This document shows, piece by piece, positions 23,201 through 33,708 of a stretch of DNA of 57,991 nucleotides. Positions within the stretch are counted from its first letter, which is position 1. Every line of letters begins with the position of its first letter. The notes beneath the pieces are model-generated. The model saw only the letters and a program-made list of their open reading frames with translations. It had not been told where the DNA came from and did no database searches. Source of the DNA: Stramenopiles sp. TOSAG23-2 (taxonomy: Eukaryota; Sar); NCBI GenBank assembly GCA_900128395.1, contig LT649255.1:1-57991 (forward strand). The letters run 5' to 3'. The position numbers and the translations under genes were made by a program.

Positions 23201-23506
23201 TACTTCACTTGTACGGTCTTGATGAACTAAATCTGCATAAGAAATGTAAATTTCTAACTCGGTGATAATACGCATCATGCCATTTGAATCTTTATTCACA
23301 CGTTCGAGCAAAAGCGGTGGTAATGTTTGTATTATTGGCAGTTTCGATATTGGGACGTTTCCCACAAAACTTCTACTTTTCAAATCAACATGATCTACTG
23401 ATTTTTTTATTTTGATCACTTGATAGTCCTCTTTATTATTCCAGTTGTTTTTATTCTTCCTTCCAACAATTTGACGTGACAATACAAAATTTAATATATT
23501 TTTCAT
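20231..23506 (-). CDS. TRPC4AP: TRPC4AP/TRUSS homologue
   Basis: A helical-repeat protein of 1091 residues matching short transient receptor potential channel 4-associated protein. In animals TRPC4AP is a substrate adaptor of the DDB1-CUL4 ubiquitin ligase and also binds TNF receptor and TRPC channels. The best-matching stretch is the C-terminal half, with phrases such as FDLLGEMIKFN, LIDSNVFIRSLMLTLE, ENLCCLNTTIILLI and RRLLWFWDRYY, which align with the animal protein in order. It is longer than the human protein (about 800) chiefly because of an Asn/Ser/Lys low-complexity insert at about residues 298-430 and a further Asn/Asp run near 585. The ATG at 23506 is the first in frame. Its neighbours on both sides are RBR ubiquitin ligases on the same strand. 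Confidence 0.85.
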   Translation of the reverse strand: MKNILNFVLSRQIVGRKNKNNWNNKEDYQVIKIKKSVDHVDLKSRSFVGNVPISKLPIIQTLPPLLLERVNKDSNGMMRIITELEIYISYADLVHQDRTSEVLSTLKNLSRILYDATSALHTGNRSPTKTNHVAGYFVQFGGINYLKEILLRLPILFEEKYNNRMSKNDATYNDKNRSKERKLVYKVMNETGSTLRELMFTFNHLGDLNKLGSNHFILHIFEYLLKGDTFDMAVGLLEEIFSIRDEMFCLADVPNFYQRILTFSQRQLCVLCRLFALLIFADMSNVKEKEEEVDEQVVGVYNNNNNNSNNNNNEMNTKSPSQSKTNNVDTIITNNSPTNFINDLNDNMNVGLSISSSSTLPNSNSNSPLPNINDANNNNDINNNNNNNALSSSVMTPTSTTSSSSSPLSSSSQKKKKKKSNKIQLLKDKGMRKRRTLKTIDRNHAFLVGNEEILDRFMLLIYKSVKSLPTARRYKGELGTFNNLIPSRAMLQVLSLTDDKSEEEEWYSDMGQFEKIFYDNEDNVYTDLYNTYLATNVGNMPKKSMMEKLSLHQIFEVLRDAIGTSGMDSQHTNGNSSSNNNDNNDTIFNSKITMRDVIITTFLVEILFVLAILCHGKRKIDLQQYFERRKLGTLLNMLFDVLDWTPEPRQTHGPHGPGCQCNVASAVKVQFLRLAHNFMEREDTQINNRMQLLSKKQLSIRFEITNKIMEGTRNGMFEAFNYACAEFERLSVHQSTITPEEKEKMIFDQDIEGQTQKNGLLSKIIKLMTYQTEESYSAYRFWFASTIESFLRGSEPEDQIIVASHKKFLPNLVKDLLNLVGNDCNGMQTNFDLLGEMIKFNSVILEYLDSLLTPAEFRQLFDVISTHLIDSNVFIRSLMLTLEFEVLGFHNNDLRGNNNNEVYLYADVDADDPKYDTRFHMNKHYTSINTAEGKETPESSLYVGKTKFHHHLQTNRQQIICDICTAIDVTKISQENLCCLNTTIILLIFSNIHGTLVEDVEYLKRKEKNWQNPGSIVISFRRLLWFWDRYYHRRAHDRLSLEMSSRLPFHMFDEVVEILVKDDGSEGSLCMDSGWMREWDYLNPLFRDTTG

Positions 23507-23645
23507 TATTGTTTACACATATAAACTATATATACATAACAGTCTCCAAAAGGAATACAATACACTATATGAAGAAGAAAGAAGAAGAGGGGTGGAAAAA
23601 GTTTTCGATGTATAATAAACCTTTAAACAAAAGGAATGAAAGTGG

Positions 23646-23679
<34 letters not shown>

Positions 23680-24122
23680 GTACAGGGATATAATATATTT
23701 TTATATCTGTTGTTAGTTATGAATTCAATTCTTGACTTTAGACTCCTTTTGTGTGTGTGTTGCTTTTGGTGGTGGTGGCATGATATTTTTTAATATACCT
23801 CGTAATAGTGATGGTGTGTCCATAGTAATACAACTCATATCAATTAGAGCTGTATAATACCTGTAAGAGGACTGTAATGCAGAAAAAAGGCTGGAAGGGA
23901 TTTGTAGATTTAATTTATTAAATACACATTTAATTAATAAATCTTTTAAAATATATATACGAGCCGTATATATTATTTCTCTTACTCATATATTATATAA
24001 ATTTCTTTTACTCCCGGAAATTAACATCTCGTATGTATATATATATACAAAACATGTTTGAAAAAAATCAACAAACAAAAAGTATTTTCTATACGTACAA
24101 CACTCCTTTTACAAAATATATT
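23507..24122. other. intergenic gap with TA microsatellite
   Basis: Promoter side of the TRPC4AP-like gene and 3' side of the Ariadne-like gene. It has a (TA)n run at about 23645-23680 and GT-rich sequence near 23750. No gene seen. Confidence 0.5.
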
Positions 24123-26666
24123 TCACTTCTTCATTGCATTAAGCTTTACATTATTTTTTGCTTCCCATACATCCATTGGCGATATTACTGTTCCAGTAAA
24201 AAATTCCAAACCAACTAATTCATCATTTAAACTTTCATCAAAATTAAAATATTTAATTTTGAATTCCTCAGGTCTTGCTAATTCGTTATAAAAATTTGTA
24301 CATGCTTTGACTAATGTCGCAATTTGTGTAATAACATTTATTATTTGAATATCGCCATTTCCTAAATCAATAAAACTCGTAAATTCTTCTAAATGTGATT
24401 GTAATTTATCAACCATTCCTTCGAATTCATGATGTGTACTTTCAAATAAATTTAAAAAGCTTGCTTCTTTATTGATATAATACTTCATGGTATATACCCA
24501 TTGCAATACTTTTCTACATTCACGGACGCATTCGCATGCTTCAATCAAAGCAGTTGCCTGTTCCATCGCTCTATTATTTCTCAATGAAGTTGATGCCCAT
24601 TCCTTAAAGTTCTCGCTTAAAGCATCCGCATGCTCCGCGCTTTGTTCAGCAAATTTAAAACGTTGAACGTGGAATTCATATCGTTTCGTCAATTCTTTAT
24701 AATCATCTGAGTACTGCTCGGCAAAAGCAGCACGTTTTGCAGCCCCTGATAAAGTACCTCTCTTCTTAGCTTCTTGATACTTTGTACAAGCATAAAATCC
24801 ACCTGTACCTTCTCCATGTTCACTCCATGGACCTAGGCATAGCCAGCAAAATTCTCTACCACAACCACCTTCACTTCTTCTACATGTCATATGCATACAA
24901 CCGCCATCTTTGTTAATATTTCTTTTGCAGAAAGGGCATGGTTTAACATTTTGCGCCATCCATATATCATCTGTTGTACCACCTTTAAATTTCTTCTTTT
25001 CTATATTTAACCAATGATTTCGAGTTTCACAACTTACTGGAACATGTGGTGCCTCTTCACAACCGAAACACCACATGTGTCCACATCCAGGTTTGCATAC
25101 AATGCAACGATTTTCTGCTCTTAAACTTGGATACATAACAGCTTTTCCACAGCCCCTTGGGCAGTATTTTACTTTCTGTGTTTTTTGCACATAGGTTTCC
25201 AAAAATCCTTTTTTAAATAGATTTAAATGTTCTGGCGTTACACTTTCGACTATGTGTTCATTTATATAATTATTACATTTTGGCATTGGGCAAGGTGTAA
25301 ATATAAAACTGTATGAATTATTTTTTAATACTTTTGAGTTCAAATACTGTTTCCAACAAGTGTCACAAAAATAATGTCCACACGATAATGCTAATGTTGT
25401 TGTTGTAGATTGTAAGCGCATTAATTTAGTAGGAGACAAATCCATTTCATCTACTATTTCTTTTTTTTTACTAATATTATTATTATCTATCCCATTTGTT
25501 TTACTACTTTTACTTTGTTTCTTTGTTTTCGATGATGACAAAGAAAATGGCGAAATAAAACCTTTTTTTTTTGCTGTCTTCTTGATCACAGCACCTAATT
25601 TCTGCAATTTGTTCTTAAATTGTTTTATATCGTTATCGTATAATGTATTGCAATCTGGATTTAATGAATGTCCCCAATTTGGATCTATAAATAATGTTTG
25701 TAAGCCATTACAAATATCATTCATTGTGTTCATTGGTGACCAATCCTCGTTTAATATGGATAAACACACTGTACCATCATCAGGGTTAATATTTGGATGG
25801 AACATTCTGTTTTTTTTAAGGCAAATGACTGACTTTGGTGGATGAAATGGATAATTTGTTATAGGTTTTGGTAATGTAATTTGAAATGTACATGAAATTC
25901 CTGTCCACATGCCTTGACATTTGATATCAACATGGATAATCGACATATCCTCAACATTTGGTATCGATACATCTATATATTGACCACCATGTGTTTTTAC
26001 TTTTCGCAATTGTTGATGTATAGCTTTAATACCTGTTTTCATGCCACGTGATTTTTTTATTTTCTTTTTCTTTTTATATGTTTGCTTTATAGTATTATTT
26101 TGTTGTGTTGTTGCCAGTTGCTTTTTCAATAATTCTCGCGGACATGCTTTGCAGCCAAAACATATACTGCAATTTTTTTCGATTTTTTTACCATGTACTA
26201 ATGGACCATGCTTCGGCATACCGGCTTTTAGACATACTTTGTCCCGTGATTGTTGGATTTGAGAATCGTTCTCTCCTTCCCACCATAAATGACTCACTAA
26301 ATCTTCATTCCAGTCGTAACATATTAATATATGTGCAGCTGTTGAGTGAGTAACGCCACATTTGTCCATAATACTTTCTATAGTATTTTTAACAAAATTT
26401 GTAATTTTACTATTGTCAACAATATCGTAGGATTGCAATCTTTGCATAAATATTGTAGGCTTTAAATTATTTATATCATCATCTTTTCTTCCATAATCTT
26501 TACCATCAGTTTGCTCCTCATCATCACTGACATATTTATAAGGAGTATCGCTTTCATCACTATTGTATTCATACGAAGATGCATATGAATCTTCTTCATC
26601 TGAATATCCAAAAGCATCATCCGTATCTGAAGAATTGCTATTCTTTTTTTCTACTAATCTTGACAT
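24123..26666 (-). CDS. Ariadne-family RBR E3 ligase with an E2 (UBC) domain inside RING1
   Basis: 847 residues in one uninterrupted frame. After an acidic N-terminus comes a UBA-like region (about 90-150) as in ARIH1. RING1 begins at Cys166/Cys169 (NCSICFGC), but instead of its CxHxxC half an E2 fold follows: helix 1 (about 210-225), YPFHPP (about 272-277), RMFHPNINPDDGTVCLSIL with the active-site Cys301, WSP (309-311) and LFIDPN. RING1 resumes at C429-G-H431-YF-C434-DT-C437 and ends at C459/C464. IBR (502-546), RING2 (577-610) with catalytic Cys590 in KDGGCMHMTC, and a full Ariadne helical domain (about 640-800) complete the protein. The E2 HPN motif, active-site context and WSP resemble UBE2M/UBE2F, the NEDD8 E2s. 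Fusion of E2 and E3 would deliver thioester transfer in cis, which is inference. Ariadne ligases are known to be switched on by neddylated cullins. Confidence 0.93.
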   Translation of the reverse strand: MSRLVEKKNSNSSDTDDAFGYSDEEDSYASSYEYNSDESDTPYKYVSDDEEQTDGKDYGRKDDDINNLKPTIFMQRLQSYDIVDNSKITNFVKNTIESIMDKCGVTHSTAAHILICYDWNEDLVSHLWWEGENDSQIQQSRDKVCLKAGMPKHGPLVHGKKIEKNCSICFGCKACPRELLKKQLATTQQNNTIKQTYKKKKKIKKSRGMKTGIKAIHQQLRKVKTHGGQYIDVSIPNVEDMSIIHVDIKCQGMWTGISCTFQITLPKPITNYPFHPPKSVICLKKNRMFHPNINPDDGTVCLSILNEDWSPMNTMNDICNGLQTLFIDPNWGHSLNPDCNTLYDNDIKQFKNKLQKLGAVIKKTAKKKGFISPFSLSSSKTKKQSKSSKTNGIDNNNISKKKEIVDEMDLSPTKLMRLQSTTTTLALSCGHYFCDTCWKQYLNSKVLKNNSYSFIFTPCPMPKCNNYINEHIVESVTPEHLNLFKKGFLETYVQKTQKVKYCPRGCGKAVMYPSLRAENRCIVCKPGCGHMWCFGCEEAPHVPVSCETRNHWLNIEKKKFKGGTTDDIWMAQNVKPCPFCKRNINKDGGCMHMTCRRSEGGCGREFCWLCLGPWSEHGEGTGGFYACTKYQEAKKRGTLSGAAKRAAFAEQYSDDYKELTKRYEFHVQRFKFAEQSAEHADALSENFKEWASTSLRNNRAMEQATALIEACECVRECRKVLQWVYTMKYYINKEASFLNLFESTHHEFEGMVDKLQSHLEEFTSFIDLGNGDIQIINVITQIATLVKACTNFYNELARPEEFKIKYFNFDESLNDELVGLEFFTGTVISPMDVWEAKNNVKLNAMKK

Positions 26667-29600
26667 TGTTATAATATTTTTTATGGTTAAATTAATTATA
26701 ATAATTGGCTACTTCTGTTGTAGTATAACGTACTAAAATAACAGAATCGTATATATATATATATATCTTCCTGGTCCAAATCTATGTATTTACTTTCTAT
26801 TCTATCTCTGGGATCTCTCTCTCTCTCTAATATATAACATGGTTATTTACAGGTAAATACCACTGATTGATGCTGGTAGAATTACAGCTGGCTAAATACC
26901 TGTAATCATCGCGATCTTTTTGCTATTTGCACATTTTTTCTCTTTCTTCTGGCAAAAGCTGTGGCAAGTGTTGTTAGCTAAGGTAAACTACAAAAAATTA
27001 TAGTAAAATTTGATATAAAAACTTCTGTAAGGCCTACTGTCATACTAATTTACCATCGACACAGCACTAGTACAAATTCCTAAAACAGAAAGAGTATCAA
27101 ATCTAGTTCAATAGATAAAAAATCCCTCTAATTAAGTTTTAAGTGAAATATCAAAAAAATACCTCTTAGACTACAAAATTTATACTAAATTTCTATAACA
27201 CCTCAAACACGAATATTTTTGCCAATTTTATTTTCATTTTTAAAAGTTCCGCCAAAGTGGGTACGAAAATTGAGAAATTTCATTAGATATATAAAATTTG
27301 CATTATGTCTCCAAACATCATTTCCAACATTTTCATCCCATATAAACTACCATATCCTTTCTTGATATATATAACTTGTATCTCTAAACTCCAACCAAAA
27401 TAAATATTATATTTACATGAAACGCTAGACCCAAAGTGAATTTTCACTAAAAAATACACATTTTTGGACACTTTTATTAAGGTTTTACAAGGCTATTTCA
27501 TAGTAAGGGTACTTTGACATGCAATTGAAACGTCGTTAGTAAAGTATGTTGCTGACACTCAGTTGTCATCAACTTACTCTTAAGATTGGCTCTATACGTG
27601 TAGAAATGAGAATCGAACCTGCTTTTGTACTAATATTTTGATTGACATGAGATATATTGTTTCGATCATAGCCCATTTTGCAATGTATTTTAACATGCCT
27701 GAAAAAGGCCTAGAAATCCAAATCGATTTTCATTCACAATAATTTTAACGGGAGCTAGAAATCTTCATTTTAAAAACAAAACATAAAAAATTTTGATAAA
27801 ATGTCGTAGTCTCTATATCGTAGGTGATATATTTAACTTTTCTCTGAGAGTTTACATGTATAATTATGTTTTTAAAGAAAAGTCCTGAAAAAAAAAAATG
27901 AATCGTACGTTAGCATGGAGTTAGTATTAGAGCACTTTTCCACGAAATGGTGAAAATCGTAAAAGATTGAAAACTTTCATTGAAGTTATTAAAATTAAAC
28001 TTTGAAACGTTGTATATCTGTTACCTATTGCGTATACAATGTCTGTAGGTCGTGGTCTGGGGAGTTTAGAAGTAGAACCATGTTTACTAAAGATATCGTG
28101 CATTTTGATCATTTACGTTAGGGTTAGAGATGCTAGCACTACTCAGCATTGCGGGGTCATACCCGTACATGACTGGACCTCTCACTCTACTTTTCAATAC
28201 CAACATACACTCACACGAATGCCATTTACACACTTTCCCATTATATACAAAGCTGAAACCAATACCTAAAAGTCGTATACTGATCACCTAAACAATCCCC
28301 GACCGTTATCCTTTCCATACATCACATATGAGTCGAGCTTGACATCGATATGTGATTTTCAAGATCGGGTTAGTTTAGGGTTAGAGGCCAAAAAATCACC
28401 AAAATATTGAAAAATTCTCAGAAATATCACCAAAATACAATATGTCGATTTTTTCTATCTAAATCTTCTACAAATTAATTCGAAATAAGACACATCTCTT
28501 AACACATGTCTAAAGGAAAGAAGTACATGAATATTTTGATCTAATTATGTTTTAAATGAAACTGACAAGGTAACGAAATTTTTTCAAAATGGTGATTTTT
28601 TTTGAAATTAGTATGGACATAGTATGGACTAAAAATGGAAAATTTGAAAATTACAAAAGGTAGTTTTTTGAAAATGGTGATTTTTTTTGAAATTAGTATG
28701 GACATAGTATGGACTAAAAATGGAAAATTTGAAAATTATAAAAGGTAGTTTTTTGCATATACATATACATGACTTTATCAAAATAAGTATCCACGATCAA
28801 TTTTGATATACTTGGTAATGAATATACCAGATATTTCAATATTATTGTATCTACTTCATATTTGAATAACGGTTAAAAGTTAAAAAAAACGCGTAACCCT
28901 ATAGCTGTAACTCTACTTGATAGGTGGTTTTCACTTTAAAACTGGAAAATTTGAAAATTACAAAAGGTATTTTATTGGATATATTCATACATAACTTTAC
29001 CAAAATAAGTATCCACGATCAATTAATATATGCTTGGTAATAAATATACCGAGTTTAATAATATTTCTGTATCTACTTCATATTTGAATAACTGTTAAAA
29101 GTTGAAAAAAACGCGTAACCCTATAGCTGTAACTCTACTTGATAGGTGGTTTTCACTTGTAGTGTCGGCTCTGTCTTACACTATTTAGTATAAAAATAGT
29201 TATTGTTTTTTTGATAGGGACAAATATTTTAAAAACGATATTTACAATTTATGTAAAAAAGTGAATTTCCATCTAAAATATGATATTTTGTATGATTTCA
29301 TAATTGATGGTATTTATATGTAATTTATATAAGATGATGAAATTGTTAAAATGACGATGTAATTTTTACATGTATTTTATGTTTTAAAAAATGGATATTT
29401 TTATAATGTAATGATTTTTATGAATTTTATAATTTTTTTTAGTCATTTCTGTAAATTAATAATTTATTTAAGTACAAATTTTAATGTAAAAATTTGATGC
29501 CAGAAATTCTGCTAGCCCTAATTTCTGAAAACGTGAAATGTCAAAATTATTTTGCCAATTGATAGGAAAAATGGTATACTAGTGGAGCCTAAGTTTAAAA

Positions 29601-29994
29601 AGGTATTTTCAATGTTTTTCCTTTGTTTTCATGTAATGAAATGAAAAATCCATCATCATAACAATGAAATATTAAAATTTAGTTCAAAAATGTTGAAAAT
29701 GATGAAATTTGATGAAAAATATGCGTGATGTAATGGTATTCCATGGTATTCCAGGGTATTGGCCGTATTCCCCTTTGAGGCTATAATAATAATAGTACGA
29801 ACGAGCACGTCGGTCGTAATAAAAAAAAGAAGAAGAAGAAGAAGAGAAATTTATAACACTAAACACACTTTAATAAATATTACTTGAAAATTCAAATAAA
29901 ATAAATAGAAGTAGACGACTGATGTATTATCATAGTCTAGGACAATGATACATACATATTATATAATTTGGTAAATCAAATACAAACGCAAAAT
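26667..29994. other. 3.3-kb gene-poor region
   Basis: The longest stretch without a convincing gene. Short open frames here lack family features and codon bias. It is mostly AT-rich with diverged direct repeats at 28586-29158. The segment 28040-28320 is less AT-rich and carries a short open frame that I do not recognise. The 3' end holds the leader of the SepSecS gene. Confidence 0.6.
28586..29158. repeat. diverged direct repeats in the gene-poor region
   Basis: Two kinds overlap. A unit of about 85 bp occurs at 28586-28670 and 28671-28755 with about one change. A longer unit of about 220 bp occurs at about 28715-28937 and 28938-29158, about 88-90 percent alike by eye, and each ends in AACGCGTAACCCTATAGCTG followed by the same 30-odd bases. 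No coding potential or terminal inverted repeat is visible. Confidence 0.75.
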
Positions 29995-31855
29995 ATGGAT
30001 ACAAAGAAAAATATTAAATTGGCGAATGCGTTGGTCAACCCGACCTACATCACACAAGGTATTAATTCATTAAATGCAAGGCATAATTTATTTACAAATT
30101 TATTATCACAACGTAGAATGCCTGAAAATGGTTGGGATGATGCAACGATAGAATATTTATTATCGCAATTAGCAATGATGGATTCAAATAACTTTGCTTC
30201 CAATGTCGGCGTTGGCGAGCGTGAAGCACGTATATTTTCCAGTTTAGTTTCGAAACGAATGTTTAATCTTGGTCATGGGATTGGTCGTAGTGGAGATGTA
30301 ACAGCAGTACAACCAAAAGCAGCAGGTTCATCTTTAATTGTACAAATATCGCAAGCTATGATGTTAAACTTAATAAAAATTTCTGGAATATTAAATACGA
30401 AAAAATGTTTGATTCTACCATGCGCAACTGGTATGTCATTGGCATTGACTATGTTGACATTGAAATCGTCTATTATCAAACTCAACCCAGAACTTGTTGA
30501 GAAAAAAAAATATGTTATATGGAATCGTATAGATCAAAAAGCATGTTTCAAAAGTATTTTTACAGCTGGTTTTATTCCAATAGTAATTGAAAATATATTA
30601 ATAGGCGATGAGTTAACAACGAATCTTCCAAAAATAATTGAAACAATTGAGAAATATGGTCATAATGAAATATTATGTATTATATCAACCACATCATGTT
30701 TTGCACCACGTGCATGTGATAATGTAGAAGAAATTAGTAAAATTTGTAAAAAATATGAAATTGGACATATTATTAATAATGTAAGTAGAATAATAATATG
30801 AGGAAGAAGAAGAAGAAGAATGTGTTTGATTTCTTTAGCTTTCTTTCCAAAATATAATCTTTCATCTATTTATATATACATATATACGTGTATACATGAC
30901 ATAAAAATTACTAACGATTGAATATATCTATTTGACTCTCTTCTCTACATATAATATGTTAACAAATTAAAAGGCATATGGTTTACAAATATCAAAATGT
31001 TGCCATGTTATTAATCAAGCATGTAGAGTAGGTCGTGTGGATGCATATGTTCAAAGTACGGATAAGAATTTAATGGTACCAGTTGGTGGTGCTATTGTTG
31101 CTGGACCAAATAAAAAATTCATTGATGCAATTGCACAAAATTACCCAGGACGTGCATCCATGTCCCCAATATTAGACGTGTTTATTACAATGTTATCGAT
31201 GGGTTCAAATACATGGAAAAAATTGTTAAAAACACGTAAGGAATTGTTTAAATATTCACAAGAAGTTTTAGAAAAAGTTGCTGGAAAATATGATGAACGT
31301 ATGTTAATTACAAAAGGCAATAATGTTAGTATTGGAATCTCATTAGGAAATGTTTGTAAAGGGGAAATAACGGACAAGGATATCAACAACAACAATAACA
31401 ACGATGGGAAGAATGTTGTTTTATTAGATCCAACTTATTTAGGATCAATGTTATTTACACGTGGTGTTAGTGGTATGTATATTTCTATCCCCCCCCCCCC
31501 CCCCCCACTTACATATATACATATAATCTTATGATATCATTACATATGAAGTTATAGCTAACCCTTCAAATATATGTGTACACACGGATATGATATATTT
31601 TATTTATATATGCATATTAAATTATATATAGGAACTAGAGTTGTTGATAATAAATCAAGCAAAACAATTGGTAGTAAAACATTTACATGTTGGGGGCAAT
31701 CGACCAATGAATATAATCAACCATATTTAACATTTGCATGTAGTATTGGTATGAAAAAAGAAGATGTCGATGGATTTGCAGATCGTTTAGATAAATGTTT
31801 AAATAAGTTTGTAATGGAAAAGCAGAAATTATTAATTAAAAACGATGAACAATAA
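29995..31855 (+). CDS. SEPSECS: SepSecS, O-phosphoseryl-tRNA(Sec):selenocysteinyl-tRNA synthase
   Basis: This PLP enzyme converts phosphoseryl-tRNA(Sec) to selenocysteinyl-tRNA(Sec) with selenophosphate. Three exons: 29995-30780, 30974-31472, 31632-31855; introns of 193 bp and 159 bp start GTAAGT and GTATGT, and the join encodes 502 residues, almost exactly the human length. Matches run end to end: MPENGWDD, MDSNNF, GVGERE, HGIGRSGD, QPKAAGSS, IDQKACFKS, STTSCFAPR, then across the first junction NN|AYG, and STDKNLMVPVGGA with the PLP lysine. The second junction restores SG|TRVV. The start is the ATG at 29995. Intron 2 carries a run of 18 C at 31489-31506. Its presence fits the selenoprotein GPx further along. 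Confidence 0.96.
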
Positions 31856-32597
31856 GAAGACATTATCAGATTACTTTGGATACTATATATATATATTTAT
31901 TTATCTTAGATTATGAAAGAGAACATTGTGTGTGTGTTTGATTTTATCATTTTCATATATATATATATATATATATATAATATACATTCATCTCTATATG
32001 TTTGTTGTACCTTGGCATATAAATAGAAATACTTTCTTTTATATGAAAGAAAATAAAACAACAGATGAAAAAATTTTCCAATGCCGGTGTGTTCCCTGTG
32101 TTGTTGTGTGAAAAGTCAGAAGAAATGCATATTATTTTACCAACTTTAATTTCTATTATTATTTTTTTTATTAGAATAAATTTAGTGTTATTTAGTGCTA
32201 AATAGCTGGAATTTACTATTATAGAAATAGCATTAGATAAGAAACCTATTAGGAACATGAATTCCTCCTATGGTTGCATGGTTGCACTGCACTGTGCTAC
32301 TATGCTACTATGACATGGATGATTAGATGGTATTCCACATCTCAATTTTTCTTCCAAATTATCTTTACACCATTTTTCATAACTTCTTCATGTAGTAATT
32401 CCTTTTTCTTTTACAAACTTTTTTAGTTCGTTAAAAGGCATCCTTATAACTTTCATTTAAATTATGTATACACTAAAATATACAAACTCGTAGATTGTTT
32501 TACAAAATATCTTTTTATCCTTTATCCCCCTCGTTTGCTCTTGCACCCACACTTCTTTGATGTTACACTTTTCATTGATGTTAAATTTGTTGTTTTT
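31856..32597. other. intergenic region with TA microsatellite
   Basis: A (TA)n run lies at 31957-31982 and the rest is AT-rich. Small open frames are within chance expectation. No gene recognised. Confidence 0.5.
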
Positions 32598-32783
32598 TTA
32601 TTTTGGTCCATACTTCTGAAGAAAGTTAATATTGATTTTGACTCCAAATCTTTCATCTTCCAATGCAAATGATTTTGATTTGCTCATGTTGCAATTGAAA
32701 TATGTGTGCCCTCCACTTTTCATGCCATAGGGTGGGTCACTGAATACAACATGTGCATTACCATTATCAACAGTATCTAACAT
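32598..32783 (-). pseudogene. fragment with a DPPYG methyltransferase-like motif
   Basis: About 61 codons, in a different frame from the M81 fragment it abuts. The stretch NGNAHVVFSDPPYGMKSGG resembles motif IV (DPPY) of N6-adenine/N4-cytosine amino-methyltransferases, but the other motifs are absent. It is probably debris from a larger gene. The frame opens at the point where the M81 frame stops, so a shared chimeric origin is possible. Confidence 0.35.
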
Positions 32784-33145
32784 ATATCAGATTCAATATC
32801 ATCATGAAATTCACTTACACCAGCACCATGCAATTCTATTGCTACAGCGTCAACTGGCAATGCTTTTGCAATAGAGGATACTAATTGATCTTTTAAGTAC
32901 TCATAATCTTTTCCATCAATCGTACTGGATGGAGTTGCATTGCAATAAAATGTTGGTACTAACTCATAATTCAATTCTTTAGCAGCAGCAATAAAACCAC
33001 CAATTGGAATTTTTGCAGTTGTAAATGAGTTAATAATACGTTGTCTGTATACTTGTCCAAATAAATCATGTGTAGTTAATCCAAACACATCCGCTGCATA
33101 TGTGTTTGTTTCATGTTGAAAGGCACCAATTGCTACTTTTACCAT
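32777..33145 (-). pseudogene. truncated M81/MlrC-family metallopeptidase, N-terminal quarter
   Basis: 122 codons from the ATG at 33145 match the front of MlrC-like (M81) proteins: IGAFQHETNTYA, GGFIAAAKEL, ELVPTF, PVDAVAIELHGAGVSEFHDDIESD. The family is normally about 490-500 residues, and the frame stops just after the HDDIESD metal-site region. Nothing resembling the remaining three quarters follows. A catalytically competent enzyme is not possible from this piece, so it is called a pseudogene or a transferred fragment. This family is mainly bacterial, so horizontal origin is plausible but not shown. Confidence 0.65.
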
Positions 33146-33465
33146 TTTCCTTTTTAATATATCTATGTTTCATCTTTTTGATATATATATAGCTTCCCTG
33201 ATATCAATATTTCTATATTGAAGCCAAGTTAAAGTTTCGCAAAATAAAAAGTAGAGGGATAAAGTAGTTGTACCTGGATGTATAAGAAGTAGTTAGTAAG
33301 ACAGACGACGCGCATCACACACATACATAGAGAGGATCCTCTCTACACATACATACAGGTATAATAATAATAAAAATAAATATCATAATAATAGAAATAT
33401 AGGAGACGACTATAATAACTAAAAGTGGAAGTACGTAAATTTAAATCGAAATATATTACAAAAAG
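33146..33465. other. 320-bp intergenic gap
   Basis: Between divergent gene starts. AT-rich with a short ATA/AAT run near 33360-33400; nothing else is visible. Confidence 0.4.
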
Positions 33466-33708
33466 ATGAATCAAACAACAACTATCTATGCAACTTCTCC
33501 CCAGTATTCATCCATGGCTGAATTTATGTTGAAACGTATATCTGAGGATGGAAAAGAATGTAAAATATGCAATGTACATAATATATATGATAATTTAGAA
33601 ATATGTCTAAGTGAAAATGATCGTAATTGGTCTAAATGTCAAATTCCTTTACAAAAATTCAAATTATGCTATGATCAATGTATGAAACAACATAATAAAA
33701 TGGAGTAA
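33466..33708 (+). CDS. COA4: COA4-like twin-Cys (CHCH) mitochondrial protein
   Basis: An 80-residue protein close to cytochrome c oxidase assembly factor 4, an intermembrane-space protein imported by the Mia40 relay. The pattern CNVHNIYDNLEICLSENDRNWSKCQ...FKLC follows the COA4 arrangement of CAASHF...CMAQHQDWRQC...FKDC, with the [D/N]W-x-x-CQ hallmark. Length fits the family (about 85). Two extra cysteines occur at CKIC. There is no signal sequence, as expected for this import route. An open frame continues downstream in another phase (33709-33977), but it cannot be joined by a simple intron. Confidence 0.7.
   Translation: MNQTTTIYATSPQYSSMAEFMLKRISEDGKECKICNVHNIYDNLEICLSENDRNWSKCQIPLQKFKLCYDQCMKQHNKME

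Noticed and set aside
27595-27635. Possible tRNA on the minus strand from a GGTTCGATTC B-box-like sequence
   Set aside because: The T-stem does not pair beyond two bases and no matching D arm, anticodon stem or acceptor stem is seen.
28039-28269. 76-residue protein or a 5S-like RNA in the less AT-rich island
   Set aside because: No family match and no 5S internal control region or fold could be seen.
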